A DNA stretch of 41,387 nt from a virus: IMG/VR virus record IMGVR_UViG_3300027509_000022, positions 1 through 41,387 of that record; one strand, written 5' to 3'. The notes beneath the pieces are model-generated. The model did no database searches and was not told the DNA's origin. It worked only from the letters and a program-made list of their open reading frames with translations. The position numbers and the translations under genes are program-made. Each line of letters begins with the position of its first letter. Position 1 is the stretch's first letter. Positions 16,141 to 24,016 of the stretch are shown here, one piece after another.

Positions 16141-16443
16141 ATGTTAAAGAAGTGGAAATATCTATCTATAGAAGTCTATGCAGCCATATTCGGATGGCGA
16201 GTCGAGATCGATTTCATCCCATTCCAATGGGCAAAGCCTCAGTTCGGCTTCTCTCGATCCATGGGAGAACCAATCAGAAAACCTTCTCTCAAAGCTGGAC
16301 CGTTCAGCCTCTGGACAATGTCATGCGAGAAGGTCGAGCTGGGCATAGCAGCTGATCTCCGTGCTGCATTCCATACCGTCCCGTTCCAAGCTGTCTATCC
16401 TGGGGCAGTGGTATGGCCAAAGTACCAGAAGAAGAAAGCTTAA
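16141..16443 (+). CDS. Hypothetical protein
   Basis: 100 residues, basic (KKWKYLS at the start, KYQKKKA at the end) and aromatic-rich, with a central Pro/Gly segment. A purine-rich AAAGAGAAAGAAG site precedes the ATG. First gene after early hairpin 4 and first of a run of closely spaced genes to 17332. No family recognised. Confidence 0.65.
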   Translation: MLKKWKYLSIEVYAAIFGWRVEIDFIPFQWAKPQFGFSRSMGEPIRKPSLKAGPFSLWTMSCEKVELGIAADLRAAFHTVPFQAVYPGAVVWPKYQKKKA

Positions 16444-16447
16444 TACC

Positions 16448-16819
16448 ATGCATACAGAAATGTTAGTTCTAAGAGTTCTTCAAGAACTTTCCAAATTCTA
16501 CCTACGAATCCTCGTGATGCCGAACGGGTATGTGGTCAATGACTTCTACCAATCAGGCACAGCAGAGATCCAGATCCAAGGTGAAACCATCGTGATCAAG
16601 ACTCGCTACGAGCGAGAGGTGACATGTCATTTCAGCGAGTTCCTCCAAACCCTGATCGACGAGAACCTCCACTGGTATCATGCCAGCAAAGGAAAGACCG
16701 GAACCTGGGATGAGATTGCTGAACCATGGAGACGAATCATGAATCATTACGACAGAACCGGAGACATCAATGCCGAAGGAAAAAGAGAACCAGAGCCGGA
16801 ATCTGAACCAGTGGTATAA
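16448..16819 (+). CDS. Hypothetical protein
   Basis: 123 residues beginning MHTEMLVLRVLQEL. The region about 28-60 looks beta-rich (FYQSGTAEIQIQGETIVIK) and the tail is Glu/Pro-rich. Its 3' end overlaps the zinc-ribbon gene by 50 nt. No function assigned. Confidence 0.65.
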   Translation: MHTEMLVLRVLQELSKFYLRILVMPNGYVVNDFYQSGTAEIQIQGETIVIKTRYEREVTCHFSEFLQTLIDENLHWYHASKGKTGTWDEIAEPWRRIMNHYDRTGDINAEGKREPEPESEPVV

Positions 16820-16913
16820 GTGCCAGTGCGGTCAGGAATGGGAAGCTCCGGGACATCCTGATCCCAAGACCTGCCCAGAATGTGAAACCTCAAAAAATGT
16901 GAGAGAAATATGA
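16770..16913 (+). CDS. Overlapping 47-residue zinc-ribbon miniprotein
   Basis: MPKEKENQSRNLNQWYKCQCGQ and onward, with Cys pairs CQC and CPEC spaced like a zinc ribbon. It starts in another frame within the 3' end of the preceding gene, with GGAG 7 nt upstream, and its TGA overlaps the next ATG (ATGA). The paired cysteines and both overlaps support it. Likely a nucleic-acid or protein-binding mini-domain. Confidence 0.6.
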   Translation: MPKEKENQSRNLNQWYKCQCGQEWEAPGHPDPKTCPECETSKNVREI

Positions 16914-17332
16914 GCCAGATAGAAAGATACATCATCGGCCAACACTTCATGATCGCCAAATCCCATGGAAGATTCATCCTGCCCATCGCTCAGAAAGTTG
17001 TTTTCCCGTCGGGAGAAATATCTGGTGAGGGAGACGGCCGAGGATATGTCTCCGAAGATGGAAGAATCTTCAGATCTATTGATGGAGATACTTATCCAGA
17101 TGAGGACACTGCCAATCTGGCAATCAAGAAACTCTTTTACGGATTCGTAGAAAGAAAAGAAAAGTTCCTCAAAGTCTGTGAAGGCTGTGGATCAGAACAG
17201 GTCTCATGTGATGGCTCAGCTCGCTGGTCTGTTCAGGATCAGGACTGGGAACTCGTCATGCTCTACGACAAAGCATCCTACTGTGATGACTGCGACGGAG
17301 AGACAAATATAGTATCTAAGAAAGTTCCCTAA
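16910..17332 (+). CDS. Zinc-binding hypothetical protein
   Basis: 140 residues. The C-terminal 50 residues hold two Cys pairs, CEGCGSEQVSCDG and YCDDCDGE, around a W-rich strand, a layout known from small phage and plasmid zinc proteins of unknown role. The N-terminal part is beta-rich. Coupled to the miniprotein by an ATGA overlap. Confidence 0.65.
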   Translation: MSQIERYIIGQHFMIAKSHGRFILPIAQKVVFPSGEISGEGDGRGYVSEDGRIFRSIDGDTYPDEDTANLAIKKLFYGFVERKEKFLKVCEGCGSEQVSCDGSARWSVQDQDWELVMLYDKASYCDDCDGETNIVSKKVP

Positions 17333-17374
17333 CTTTCTTCTTTGCGTTCTCTAATCTTATGACAGGAGTAATCT

Positions 17375-18835
17375 ATGGCACAGCTCAATGAGCCACTCAG
17401 CAACAAGAGAAAAGATATCACCGGACAAAAGTTCGGTAATCTCACTGCCATCATCTATACCCACAGCGATCAGTCTCGCCATTCGATGTGGGATTTCCTC
17501 TGCACCTGCGGTGATACATATAATGAGCGTATGAACACCGTCACAGGCCGCCATAGCAGCGGTAAATTCAACGCCTGTCCCAAGTGCATCACAGCTCATG
17601 CTGACGCTCAGGGAGGGCTACAGGCCCAAGAGAGAGCATTGCCCAAGCCTCCACTGGATTTGAAACTCAAGTCAGGTGTGAGACCTCAGCAGAAGCCCAA
17701 GGTCAAGAAGGTGAAAACAAAACCTTTTGTCAAGAAAGCTTCTGAGCTGGAACCAACGGTGTTCAACAAGCACCATGGTACTCCTCCAGCTGATGCTGTC
17801 TACATCGGCCGGGGATCACCCTATGGCAATCCATTTGTCATCGGCAAAGATGGCAACCGAGACGAAGTCTGCGATCGGTTCGAGAAAGAGATCCTTCCTG
17901 ATCTTGATCTCACGCCTCTCTATGGCAAAGATCTGGTCTGCTTCTGCTCACCTCAGCGATGCCATGGCGATGCTATCTTGGCCGAAGCCAAGAGACGCCA
18001 GACTCAGGGAGAAGAAGAAGATAAAGCTCAGAAGCCTGATCCCTACAAAGATAAGTTCTATGCTCAGGAACTGATCGAGAAGATGTATGACAAGGGCCAG
18101 ATCCTTGACATCCTCAAGGAAGAGTTCGCTTCGGTATCGGATGATCCATTCGAGAACGAAGCTCTCTGTCAGATTTATCTGCACAAGTATGCAGATGCTG
18201 AAACCATGGTGGGAATCCTCAGCCCCAAGCATGGCACTCCACAGGAGGTAGCTGACAAGCTGCTTGCTATGGTCGATGAGGACTTCATGGACCTCGACGA
18301 GCTAGGCCGGTTCTCTGTCATCTGGGAACCAGAAGAAGACACTGAAGCACGCCTCAGCAAGCTCCAGTATCCTCTGCCCATGATCGTCAAGCCGAACAAG
18401 CTCAGGAAGAACACTGACACCGGCTACATGACCATCTCCAAGTGTGCAGTCCTCAGTGGTGCCGACCACAGGTATGAGACGAAAGATCTCTGTCTCGATC
18501 ATCTGAACAGGATGAACTCCGTAGGTCTGGCAACAGACTGGGGAGTGGTGGAATCACCTGAAGCTGTATTCGTTCGACCGAAGCAGAAAGAAGATGAGAC
18601 CTCCAAAGAGTATCAGAAAAGAGTTCAGGCCGATCAGAAGTTCTATGACATGTCGATAGATGTGTTGGAGAAACTCGACTCGATCACGAACACTTTCTAC
18701 CTCACCCACCGATATGATTTCCGCGGCAGATCCTATGCCTCCGGCTATCATTGTAATACGCAAGGCGATGCCCTCCATAAGGCCGTTTTGCAATTCGCAA
18801 CAAAGGAGAAGATCACTGACTCAAAGAGTTCGTAA
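17375..18835 (+). CDS. RNA polymerase II, N-terminal subunit (N4 gp15-like), fused to zinc-ribbon and DUF4326-like domains
   Basis: 486 residues. About 15-71: a zinc-ribbon-like module starting DITGQKFGNLTAI with Cys43, 45, 68 and 71, resembling the N-terminus of the HNH-type protein at 22122. About 127-205: DUF4326-like domain, with VYIGRGSPYGNPFVIG and CFCSPQRCHGD. About 211-486: the N-terminal part of a single-subunit T7-like RNAP, ending with YDFRGRSYASGY (447-458), the T7 DWRGRVY motif, and LHKAVLQFATKEKI, matching T7 just before its GYYWLK segment. It lacks the catalytic palm, supplied by 20584-21780; N4 RNAPII is likewise a heterodimer. N4 gp15 is about 270 residues, so the first 210 are an extension. 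AGGAG lies 7 nt before the ATG; no good internal start is seen at the RNAP boundary. Confidence 0.85.
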   Translation: MAQLNEPLSNKRKDITGQKFGNLTAIIYTHSDQSRHSMWDFLCTCGDTYNERMNTVTGRHSSGKFNACPKCITAHADAQGGLQAQERALPKPPLDLKLKSGVRPQQKPKVKKVKTKPFVKKASELEPTVFNKHHGTPPADAVYIGRGSPYGNPFVIGKDGNRDEVCDRFEKEILPDLDLTPLYGKDLVCFCSPQRCHGDAILAEAKRRQTQGEEEDKAQKPDPYKDKFYAQELIEKMYDKGQILDILKEEFASVSDDPFENEALCQIYLHKYADAETMVGILSPKHGTPQEVADKLLAMVDEDFMDLDELGRFSVIWEPEEDTEARLSKLQYPLPMIVKPNKLRKNTDTGYMTISKCAVLSGADHRYETKDLCLDHLNRMNSVGLATDWGVVESPEAVFVRPKQKEDETSKEYQKRVQADQKFYDMSIDVLEKLDSITNTFYLTHRYDFRGRSYASGYHCNTQGDALHKAVLQFATKEKITDSKSS

Positions 18836-19325
18836 GCCGAAAAACTACTGGGCAGGCACAGCACATCAGCTTGCCCAGCTGTACCCGGCATCAGATGCCA
18901 ACAGTGGCACAGGCTACATTCGCATCTGTCGTGATGGCGAAGTCATCGACATGCATTTATGGATCTGGAAAGAAATCTATGGAGTTATTCCTCATGGTTG
19001 GGAAGTCGATCACATCAACCATGTGAAAACAGACAATCGGTTGAAGAATCTCCGGTGCATTCCTGGCGCAGAGCAGAAACGAAATCTGCCTATCAGATCT
19101 GACAACGTGTCTGGAGTGCTCGGGGTATCCATCTGGAATGCGACTCGACGAGGTGATCAGGTTATCCACATGTGGAGAGCTGTCGCCAATGATCAGAATG
19201 GAAAACAAAAGATCAAAACATTCTCGATCAAGAAATATGGAAACCAGGGTGCCTTCGATCTTGCCTGTGCAGCTCGAGCACAGATGAACATCGACTATGG
19301 ATATCACCCCAACCACGGAAAGTAG
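18816..19325 (+). CDS. HNH homing endonuclease with AP2-like DNA-binding domain, non-ATG start
   Basis: About 169 residues in the frame +1 to the RNAP subunit it overlaps. The HNH_3-type core reads MHLWIWKEIYG, then EVDHINHVKTDNRLKNLRCI. The C-terminal half (SGVLGVSIWN ... MWRAVAN ... AFDLACAARAQ) is AP2-like. Such proteins nick or cut specific DNA and spread their own gene. No ATG lies in frame after 18768. The best site is AAGGAG at 18803-18808, 7 nt before CTG at 18816. Alternatives are ATG 18768 (poor site) or frameshifting from the RNAP gene. Its stop abuts the next gene, leaving no room for a group I intron core. Confidence 0.75.
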   Translation: MTQRVRKPKNYWAGTAHQLAQLYPASDANSGTGYIRICRDGEVIDMHLWIWKEIYGVIPHGWEVDHINHVKTDNRLKNLRCIPGAEQKRNLPIRSDNVSGVLGVSIWNATRRGDQVIHMWRAVANDQNGKQKIKTFSIKKYGNQGAFDLACAARAQMNIDYGYHPNHGK

Positions 19326-19327
19326 TT

Positions 19328-19696
19328 ATGATCAGCTTCAACCTGGAAAGAGCCTTCAACGAATGGTTCACTGCTTGGAAGGCCAAATACGGAGATCTGG
19401 CATTCTCCAAGACAACACTCGAGCTGGCTTTCCATGCTGGTTTCTCTCTGCACTCGCAAACGCAGAAGAAGAGATGGATCGTCCTTCTGGACTTCAACAG
19501 TGAGGGTTCCAGCGAAAGCTGGAATACCAACTACATGGAGTTCTACTCAGCAGCTTCGGAAGAAGAAGCTGATTTCGTAGGAGCATATGAGCTGGCACGT
19601 CTTCTCAATGAAGATTTCGATCACTTCAACGATGTTGATGATGGATTTAACTACGGATCCTATGAGATTCGAGAAGAAGGGGAAGAGGCAGACTGA
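19328..19696 (+). CDS. Hypothetical protein between the RNA polymerase genes
   Basis: 122 residues, acidic, aromatic-rich (FNLERAFNEWFTAWKAK at the start) with an acidic tail EEGEEAD. Its ATG is 2 nt after the HNH stop, and its TGA overlaps the next ATG. Not recognised. Confidence 0.65.
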   Translation: MISFNLERAFNEWFTAWKAKYGDLAFSKTTLELAFHAGFSLHSQTQKKRWIVLLDFNSEGSSESWNTNYMEFYSAASEEEADFVGAYELARLLNEDFDHFNDVDDGFNYGSYEIREEGEEAD

Positions 19697-20085
19697 TGAT
19701 CAAACTTGTTGTCAAACCATATAACGCAGAAGAGATGTCTCTGGGAGGAATCACCAGATTCATCTACTTCGAAGATGTCATGCCCAACGTAGAGGTGGGA
19801 TCATCTTTCGAAGTGTTCACTCCCTACAACATCGTCGATCCAGTGTTCAGTGAAATCGTCACAAAGATCGAAACCATAGAAGTACATGTCACCCAGATGT
19901 ACCTCAATGGAAACCTTCTGCCGAATCAGATCTACTCGAGAGATCAGATCGAAGAAACAGATAACGAGTTCGCAGAGACCTGCGGATTCGAAGGCTTCTC
20001 GGAAATGAGAGATGCCATCTCCACCTCTATCTTCGGACCTGGGAGACCTCTCCCTCTCACCGCAAAAGTAATGAACTGGAGCTAA
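19696..20085 (+). CDS. Hypothetical protein between the RNA polymerase genes
   Basis: 129 residues, beta-rich and acidic (MIKLVVKPYNAEEMSLGG). Start overlaps the upstream stop (TGATG). No motif recognised. Confidence 0.65.
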   Translation: MIKLVVKPYNAEEMSLGGITRFIYFEDVMPNVEVGSSFEVFTPYNIVDPVFSEIVTKIETIEVHVTQMYLNGNLLPNQIYSRDQIEETDNEFAETCGFEGFSEMRDAISTSIFGPGRPLPLTAKVMNWS

Positions 20086-20090
20086 GAACT

Positions 20091-20297
20091 ATGTCAGAAG
20101 AACCATACCGAGGAGAAAACATCCTCCTTGAAGATGTGAAGACCCGTGCCTCCGCTCTCTGGATGGACAACGAGAACCTCACCGAGAAAGAAGCTTGGGA
20201 GAATGCTCGTGAACAGGTCTCGGAAGAACTCCGTGCTCAGGGTCTGGAAAACTCGGCCGAGGCCGTGATGTATTTCGACAAGCCCAAGAGCAACTAA
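20091..20297 (+). CDS. Small hypothetical protein
   Basis: 68 residues, acidic helical (ENLTEKEAWENAREQVSEEL). Starts 5 nt after the preceding stop. Its GC-ending codons resemble those of the 15203 gene. Function unknown. Confidence 0.65.
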   Translation: MSEEPYRGENILLEDVKTRASALWMDNENLTEKEAWENAREQVSEELRAQGLENSAEAVMYFDKPKSN

Positions 20298-20300
20298 GCC

Positions 20301-20573
20301 ATGGCAGAAGAAAAAGAACTTATCCAGATGAGTGAAATGCAGGTTGGTTTCATTGCCAACAAGCTCTGGATGACGAATCGGGGAGAAACCCTGAAGATGT
20401 CAGACATGGCAACTCAGCACATCTTGAACTGCATAACGTGGATCAGGAATCACCGAGGCATTGCAGATACCCGACGAGGCATTACCCAGAGTGATGTCTA
20501 TTTCGGGATTGAATGCATCAGGCTGTTCGAGGAAGAACTTGCTTCTCGGATAAAAGATAACTCTCAACTTTAG
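20301..20573 (+). CDS. Small hypothetical protein
   Basis: 90 residues beginning MAEEKELIQMSEMQVG, helical, ending in SRIKDNSQL. It starts 3 nt after the previous stop and lies 10 nt before the second RNA polymerase gene, whose AGGAG overlaps its stop. Function unknown. Confidence 0.65.
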   Translation: MAEEKELIQMSEMQVGFIANKLWMTNRGETLKMSDMATQHILNCITWIRNHRGIADTRRGITQSDVYFGIECIRLFEEELASRIKDNSQL

Positions 20574-20583
20574 GAGACAGAGA

Positions 20584-21780
20584 ATGTTTCAGACATTCAC
20601 CGGACTTGAATATCTCAAGATGGATATCGCAGCGAACCATAAGAAAGAATGCGAGAAGGCCAACTGGGACGATCGCATCCGTCATTTCTACCAGATGGGC
20701 GACCTGAGAGACGAAGCCAATGTGGCCCAGCTCTGTGAGGGTGCCAACAACCCAGTGGGTCTCAGGGCTGCTATCCTGGCCTATCAGGACACTCTGGCCG
20801 ACAAGGCCACTGGCTACATGATCTCGCTCGACGCTCACTGCTCGGTGCTCCAGATCCTCTCCCTGCTCATGTCCTGCGAAAAGAGCTTCAAGCTCTGCGG
20901 TGGTGACAGCGACAACCTGATCGATACCTACAGCCACATCTACGAGGCCATGGATCTCGAAGGCACCCAGATCGGCCGCAAGGCTCTGAAGGCTGCCATC
21001 ATGGAGTCCTGCTACGGATCGGACACGAAACCTGCCAAGGTCTTCGGAGACGACGAGGAGCGGTTCTACGAGATCATGGACGAAGAGATGCCGGGTGCAT
21101 GGTCACTCTCCGGGGATCTCGTGCTCATCTGGAATGACTTGGACACTCCAGGATACTCTTGGTTCCTGCCGGATAACTTCTATGCAGAAGCAAGAGTTAC
21201 CGAGATGGCTGAGGAAACCTTCGAGTTCATGGGGGAAACCAAGTCCATCATGGTTCATACCGATGAGCGAGCGGATTACCACAAGGGCTGTGCAGCCAAC
21301 ATTGTCCATTCCATTGATGGTTTCATCGTCAGGGAAATGTTCAGGCGCTGCATGTTCGATATGGATACTTTCTCCAAAGTCGTTGAATGTCTCAACGCTA
21401 CTGGAACAAACGGTAAACATGAACAGGCAGTCCAGACGCTCTGGGGCAACTATCTGGCATCAGGATTCCTGAGTGTTCGGATTCTCGACTATCTCGACGA
21501 AGGCACCATGGGTCTGGTAGATCCTCTGGTCATCGCTGAGCTGCTTCAGTCTCTGCCGGATGCACCGTTCGACATCGTGACAATCCATGATTGCTTCCGC
21601 TGTCATGCGAACAACGGCAACGACGTTCGACGCCAGTACAACAGAATTATGGCTGATATATCAGGCAGTAACATTCTGAAGTTCATTGTATCTGCCATCT
21701 TCAATGAGGAGATCAATGTGGCGAAGACCGGCACCATCGACCGAGCTACGATCGTGGATGCGAATTACATGATCGGTTGA
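20584..21780 (+). CDS. RNA polymerase II, catalytic C-terminal subunit (N4 gp16-like)
   Basis: 398 residues, close to N4 gp16 (about 404). It begins where the first subunit ends relative to T7 RNAP: EYLKMDIAANH matches the T7 GYYWLKIHGAN region. Motif A is SLDAHCSVLQ with Asp83 (T7 Asp537); motif B is RKALKAAIMESCYG with Arg132, Lys136, Tyr144 and Gly145 at exactly the T7 spacing (Arg627, Lys631, Tyr639, Gly640); NIVHSIDG at 239-246; motif C IHDCF with His335 and Asp336 (T7 Asp812). All catalytic residues are present, so with the N-terminal subunit it should be active. AGGAGA precedes its ATG, so it is translated separately. By N4 analogy it transcribes middle genes. Confidence 0.9.
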   Translation: MFQTFTGLEYLKMDIAANHKKECEKANWDDRIRHFYQMGDLRDEANVAQLCEGANNPVGLRAAILAYQDTLADKATGYMISLDAHCSVLQILSLLMSCEKSFKLCGGDSDNLIDTYSHIYEAMDLEGTQIGRKALKAAIMESCYGSDTKPAKVFGDDEERFYEIMDEEMPGAWSLSGDLVLIWNDLDTPGYSWFLPDNFYAEARVTEMAEETFEFMGETKSIMVHTDERADYHKGCAANIVHSIDGFIVREMFRRCMFDMDTFSKVVECLNATGTNGKHEQAVQTLWGNYLASGFLSVRILDYLDEGTMGLVDPLVIAELLQSLPDAPFDIVTIHDCFRCHANNGNDVRRQYNRIMADISGSNILKFIVSAIFNEEINVAKTGTIDRATIVDANYMIG

Positions 21781-21790
21781 TACCGAGACT

Positions 21791-21828
21791 GATATCTACC
21801 CCTTCCGGGAAACCGGGAGGGGATATCT
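21791..21828 (+). terminator. GAAA-tetraloop hairpin after RNAP subunit 2
   Basis: CCCCTTCCGG-GAAA-CCGGGAGGGG is a 10-bp stem with one G-U pair, extended by GATAT/ATATC with a 3-nt bulge. No T run follows, so it may terminate phage polymerase, be a processing site or protect the mRNA end. Similar GAAA stems lie at 13885 and 23958. Confidence 0.6.
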
Positions 21829-21855
21829 ATTCCATAAGATAGAAAAGGAAAATTT

Positions 21856-22116
21856 ATGCCCAGAGCTTACTACTGGGGTCTCATGGCTGGAGCTGACAAC
21901 AGGCTGGATGGTAGGAGAAGAAATCTTGTCCATCAAGACTGTATGCCCAAGCTCTTCACCACCAGACAGAAAGCCATCGACTATCGAGAACAAGTCTACG
22001 GGTACATGCGAAAGAGGCATGACCTCAAGGCTGAGCCTCATGGCTGGATCTATCCGAGGCCAGTGAAGATTTATATTAATTGTCCTCAAATAGACAAAGA
22101 AATGGAGAATAAATAA
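21856..22116 (+). CDS. Hypothetical protein
   Basis: 86 residues, basic and aromatic ([22 protein letters not shown]). GAAAAGGAAAA precedes the ATG. Not recognised; first gene after the polymerase hairpin. Confidence 0.6.
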   Translation: MPRAYYWGLMAGADNRLDGRRRNLVHQDCMPKLFTTRQKAIDYREQVYGYMRKRHDLKAEPHGWIYPRPVKIYINCPQIDKEMENK

Positions 22117-22121
22117 AACTT

Positions 22122-22622
22122 ATGAATCCGTTAGACCTCACCGGACAAGTATTCGGTAGACTTACTGTCATTGGTCAATCAATCAGCCGACCATCCAAGC
22201 CTAGCAGGCGACGATTTGCTCCCACAATTTGTTCATGCGGCAACTCTCAAGAGGTTGCTGTAGCTTTGCTTAGAAGAGGCAAAACCAAATCATGTGGGTG
22301 TCTTCGTAAAGATCTAACCAGTGAACGTGCAAGCACTCACAAACAATCTGGAACAAGACTCCATAAAACATGGAAAGGTATGAAGCAGAGGTGTTTCAAT
22401 CCTAAAAATACTGATTACGATCTTTACGGTGGCCGTGGCATTACAGTCTGTCAAGAATGGTTTGAGTTCGAACCATTTCATTCTTGGGCATTACAGAATG
22501 GTTATGCAGATCACCTGACAATCGAGCGCATCGACAATAACGGAGAGTATTCTCCGAACAACTGTCGATGGGCTACCCGGCTTGAACAAGCCAATAACCG
22601 GAATCCAAGAAGAAAGAAGTAG
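22122..22622 (+). CDS. Zinc-finger / HNH-type DNA-binding protein, probably a mobile endonuclease relative
   Basis: 166 residues of a common phage family. An N-terminal zinc module starts [13 protein letters not shown] with Cys pairs CSCG and SCGC. The C-terminal module contains [20 protein letters not shown], then [20 protein letters not shown], a degenerate HNH-like element (ERIDNN, NNCRW). Such genes are usually annotated HNH endonucleases and are often mobile. Its base composition is visibly more AT-rich than the flanking genes, consistent with transfer. No strong ribosome-binding site is seen before the ATG. Confidence 0.7.
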   Translation: MNPLDLTGQVFGRLTVIGQSISRPSKPSRRRFAPTICSCGNSQEVAVALLRRGKTKSCGCLRKDLTSERASTHKQSGTRLHKTWKGMKQRCFNPKNTDYDLYGGRGITVCQEWFEFEPFHSWALQNGYADHLTIERIDNNGEYSPNNCRWATRLEQANNRNPRRKK

Positions 22623-22673
22623 AACTTTCTTTTTTGTGGTAACAACTTATAGCTCAATCAGGAGTACAGACTT

Positions 22674-23939
22674 ATGCGACCATTGAAGCCTTCGCAGGCA
22701 TATGCCTTTGCCCAGCGGGCATTGCGGATGAACAGGGTTCCCTACCTCAGTGGACCGGCAGGTATCGGCAAGAGTTCCATCGCAGCTCAAATAGCCGACG
22801 AGTTCAATCTGAAGCTCATCGACATTCGCCTTTCCCAGATGCTCCCCGAGGACATGATGGGCTTGCCCCAGATCGAAGGCGACAGGGCTTCGTACAAGCC
22901 GTTCACGACGTTTCCGTTGGCCGAGTTCGACAAGGTGCCAGACGGGTTCGACGGCTGGCTCATCCTGCTCGACGAGCTGTCCAGCGCCTCTGAAGAGGTT
23001 ATGGCGGCAGCCTATTCGATCATCCTGGATCGGCTGGTAGGCGGTCGGCAGATCCATGCCAAGGCTCGGATCATGGCAGCTGGCAACCGCTCGACAGACT
23101 CGGCCATTGCACGTCCTTTGCCGGATACCCTGATCACCAGGATGCTCTGCATTGAGATGAAGCCCAGCGTGAAAGACTGGATGCGATGGGCAGAAAATAT
23201 CTGCAAAGCTCCCAACGAGCACACCATGGCGTTCATCAAGAAGCACCCCTCCATGCTGCACGATCTCGGTGACTCCTCCAAGCGTTCGGAGCTGGAACCG
23301 TATCCGAATGCTCGAGGCTGGGAAGCTGTGATGACGGCCATCAACGCTCACCAGAGGATCACCGGCAAGGATAGTCCAATGGATGAAGTGACCCTTCATA
23401 CCGTTGAGGCAGCCGTTGGCTCCATCGCAGGCACGACCTACAAGGAGGATTACGATCAAGCTCTGACCCTTCCGAAACCATGGGATTGTGCTCAGGCTCC
23501 GGCAGCCACTCACATTCCACCATCTGCGATCGGCAAATCCACGCTGACCAAGGATCTGGTGAAATACTATCTGGAGTCCGGTGACGGTCCCCGAGAAGGT
23601 GTCATCAAATACATGAACCGGATCGGTGGCGAGTTCAGCTCGCTCTTCGCTCAGCTGGCTGCTGAACAGATGGGTCAGACTGCATCTGAAGTGGCACTTC
23701 TCGCCAATCTGAAGAAAGAGCTGAACATCAACGATCTGAATTTTGATGACGAGTTTCTGAAGCCTCCGCTTCCAAAGAAACCCGGTGTCAAACCAGGAAG
23801 CAAACCTTCGACCCTGAAGCCTGTGACCAAAGGTAAGAAGTCGACGCCTGTATCATCTACTCCGGTCCAGAACATCGTCCCCGATTTCGATGCCGACATG
23901 GATATCGGAGATGAATACGACGACGAGCCGTTCGACTGA
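22674..23939 (+). CDS. MoxR-type AAA ATPase, N4 gp24-like
   Basis: 421 residues. Walker A GPAGIGKSS at 27-35, Walker B WLILLDE at 95-101, sensor 1 IMAAGNR at 133-139, and an arginine at about 156. The MoxR-type AAA core is followed by a helical region and a Lys/Pro-rich tail (about 355-400) ending in a very acidic stretch. MoxR ATPases typically act with a VWA-domain partner, here encoded next, to remodel or activate target complexes. N4 gp24/gp25 form the same gene pair; their exact role is not settled. AGGAG lies upstream of the ATG. Confidence 0.85.
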   Translation: MRPLKPSQAYAFAQRALRMNRVPYLSGPAGIGKSSIAAQIADEFNLKLIDIRLSQMLPEDMMGLPQIEGDRASYKPFTTFPLAEFDKVPDGFDGWLILLDELSSASEEVMAAAYSIILDRLVGGRQIHAKARIMAAGNRSTDSAIARPLPDTLITRMLCIEMKPSVKDWMRWAENICKAPNEHTMAFIKKHPSMLHDLGDSSKRSELEPYPNARGWEAVMTAINAHQRITGKDSPMDEVTLHTVEAAVGSIAGTTYKEDYDQALTLPKPWDCAQAPAATHIPPSAIGKSTLTKDLVKYYLESGDGPREGVIKYMNRIGGEFSSLFAQLAAEQMGQTASEVALLANLKKELNINDLNFDDEFLKPPLPKKPGVKPGSKPSTLKPVTKGKKSTPVSSTPVQNIVPDFDADMDIGDEYDDEPFD

Positions 23940-23957
23940 TATCATCAGATCCCGCCT

Positions 23958-23983
23958 GATCCCCGAGAGAAATCTTGGGGATC
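23958..23983 (+). terminator. GAAA-tetraloop hairpin between AAA ATPase and VWA genes
   Basis: GATCCCCGAGA-GAAA-TCTTGGGGATC, 11 bp with one G-T pair, followed 8 nt later by a five-T run. It could attenuate transcription between two genes that act together, or shape mRNA ends. Confidence 0.55.
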
Positions 23984-24016
23984 TCCCCATATTTTTGAGT
24001 CAAGAAGGGAAACTTC

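Noticed and set aside
19162-19170. Third DnaA box TTATCCACA
   Set aside because: It lies alone inside the HNH coding sequence with no AT-rich flank or partner box, so chance is the simplest explanation.
18835-20583. Group I intron splitting a single RNA polymerase gene
   Set aside because: The interval is completely filled by five closely spaced genes, leaving no space for a catalytic core, and the second half has its own ribosome-binding site and ATG. N4 RNAPII is naturally two subunits.
22647-23513. 288-codon minus-strand frame over the AAA ATPase
   Set aside because: Antisense to a gene with Walker A, Walker B and sensor motifs; no start site signal.
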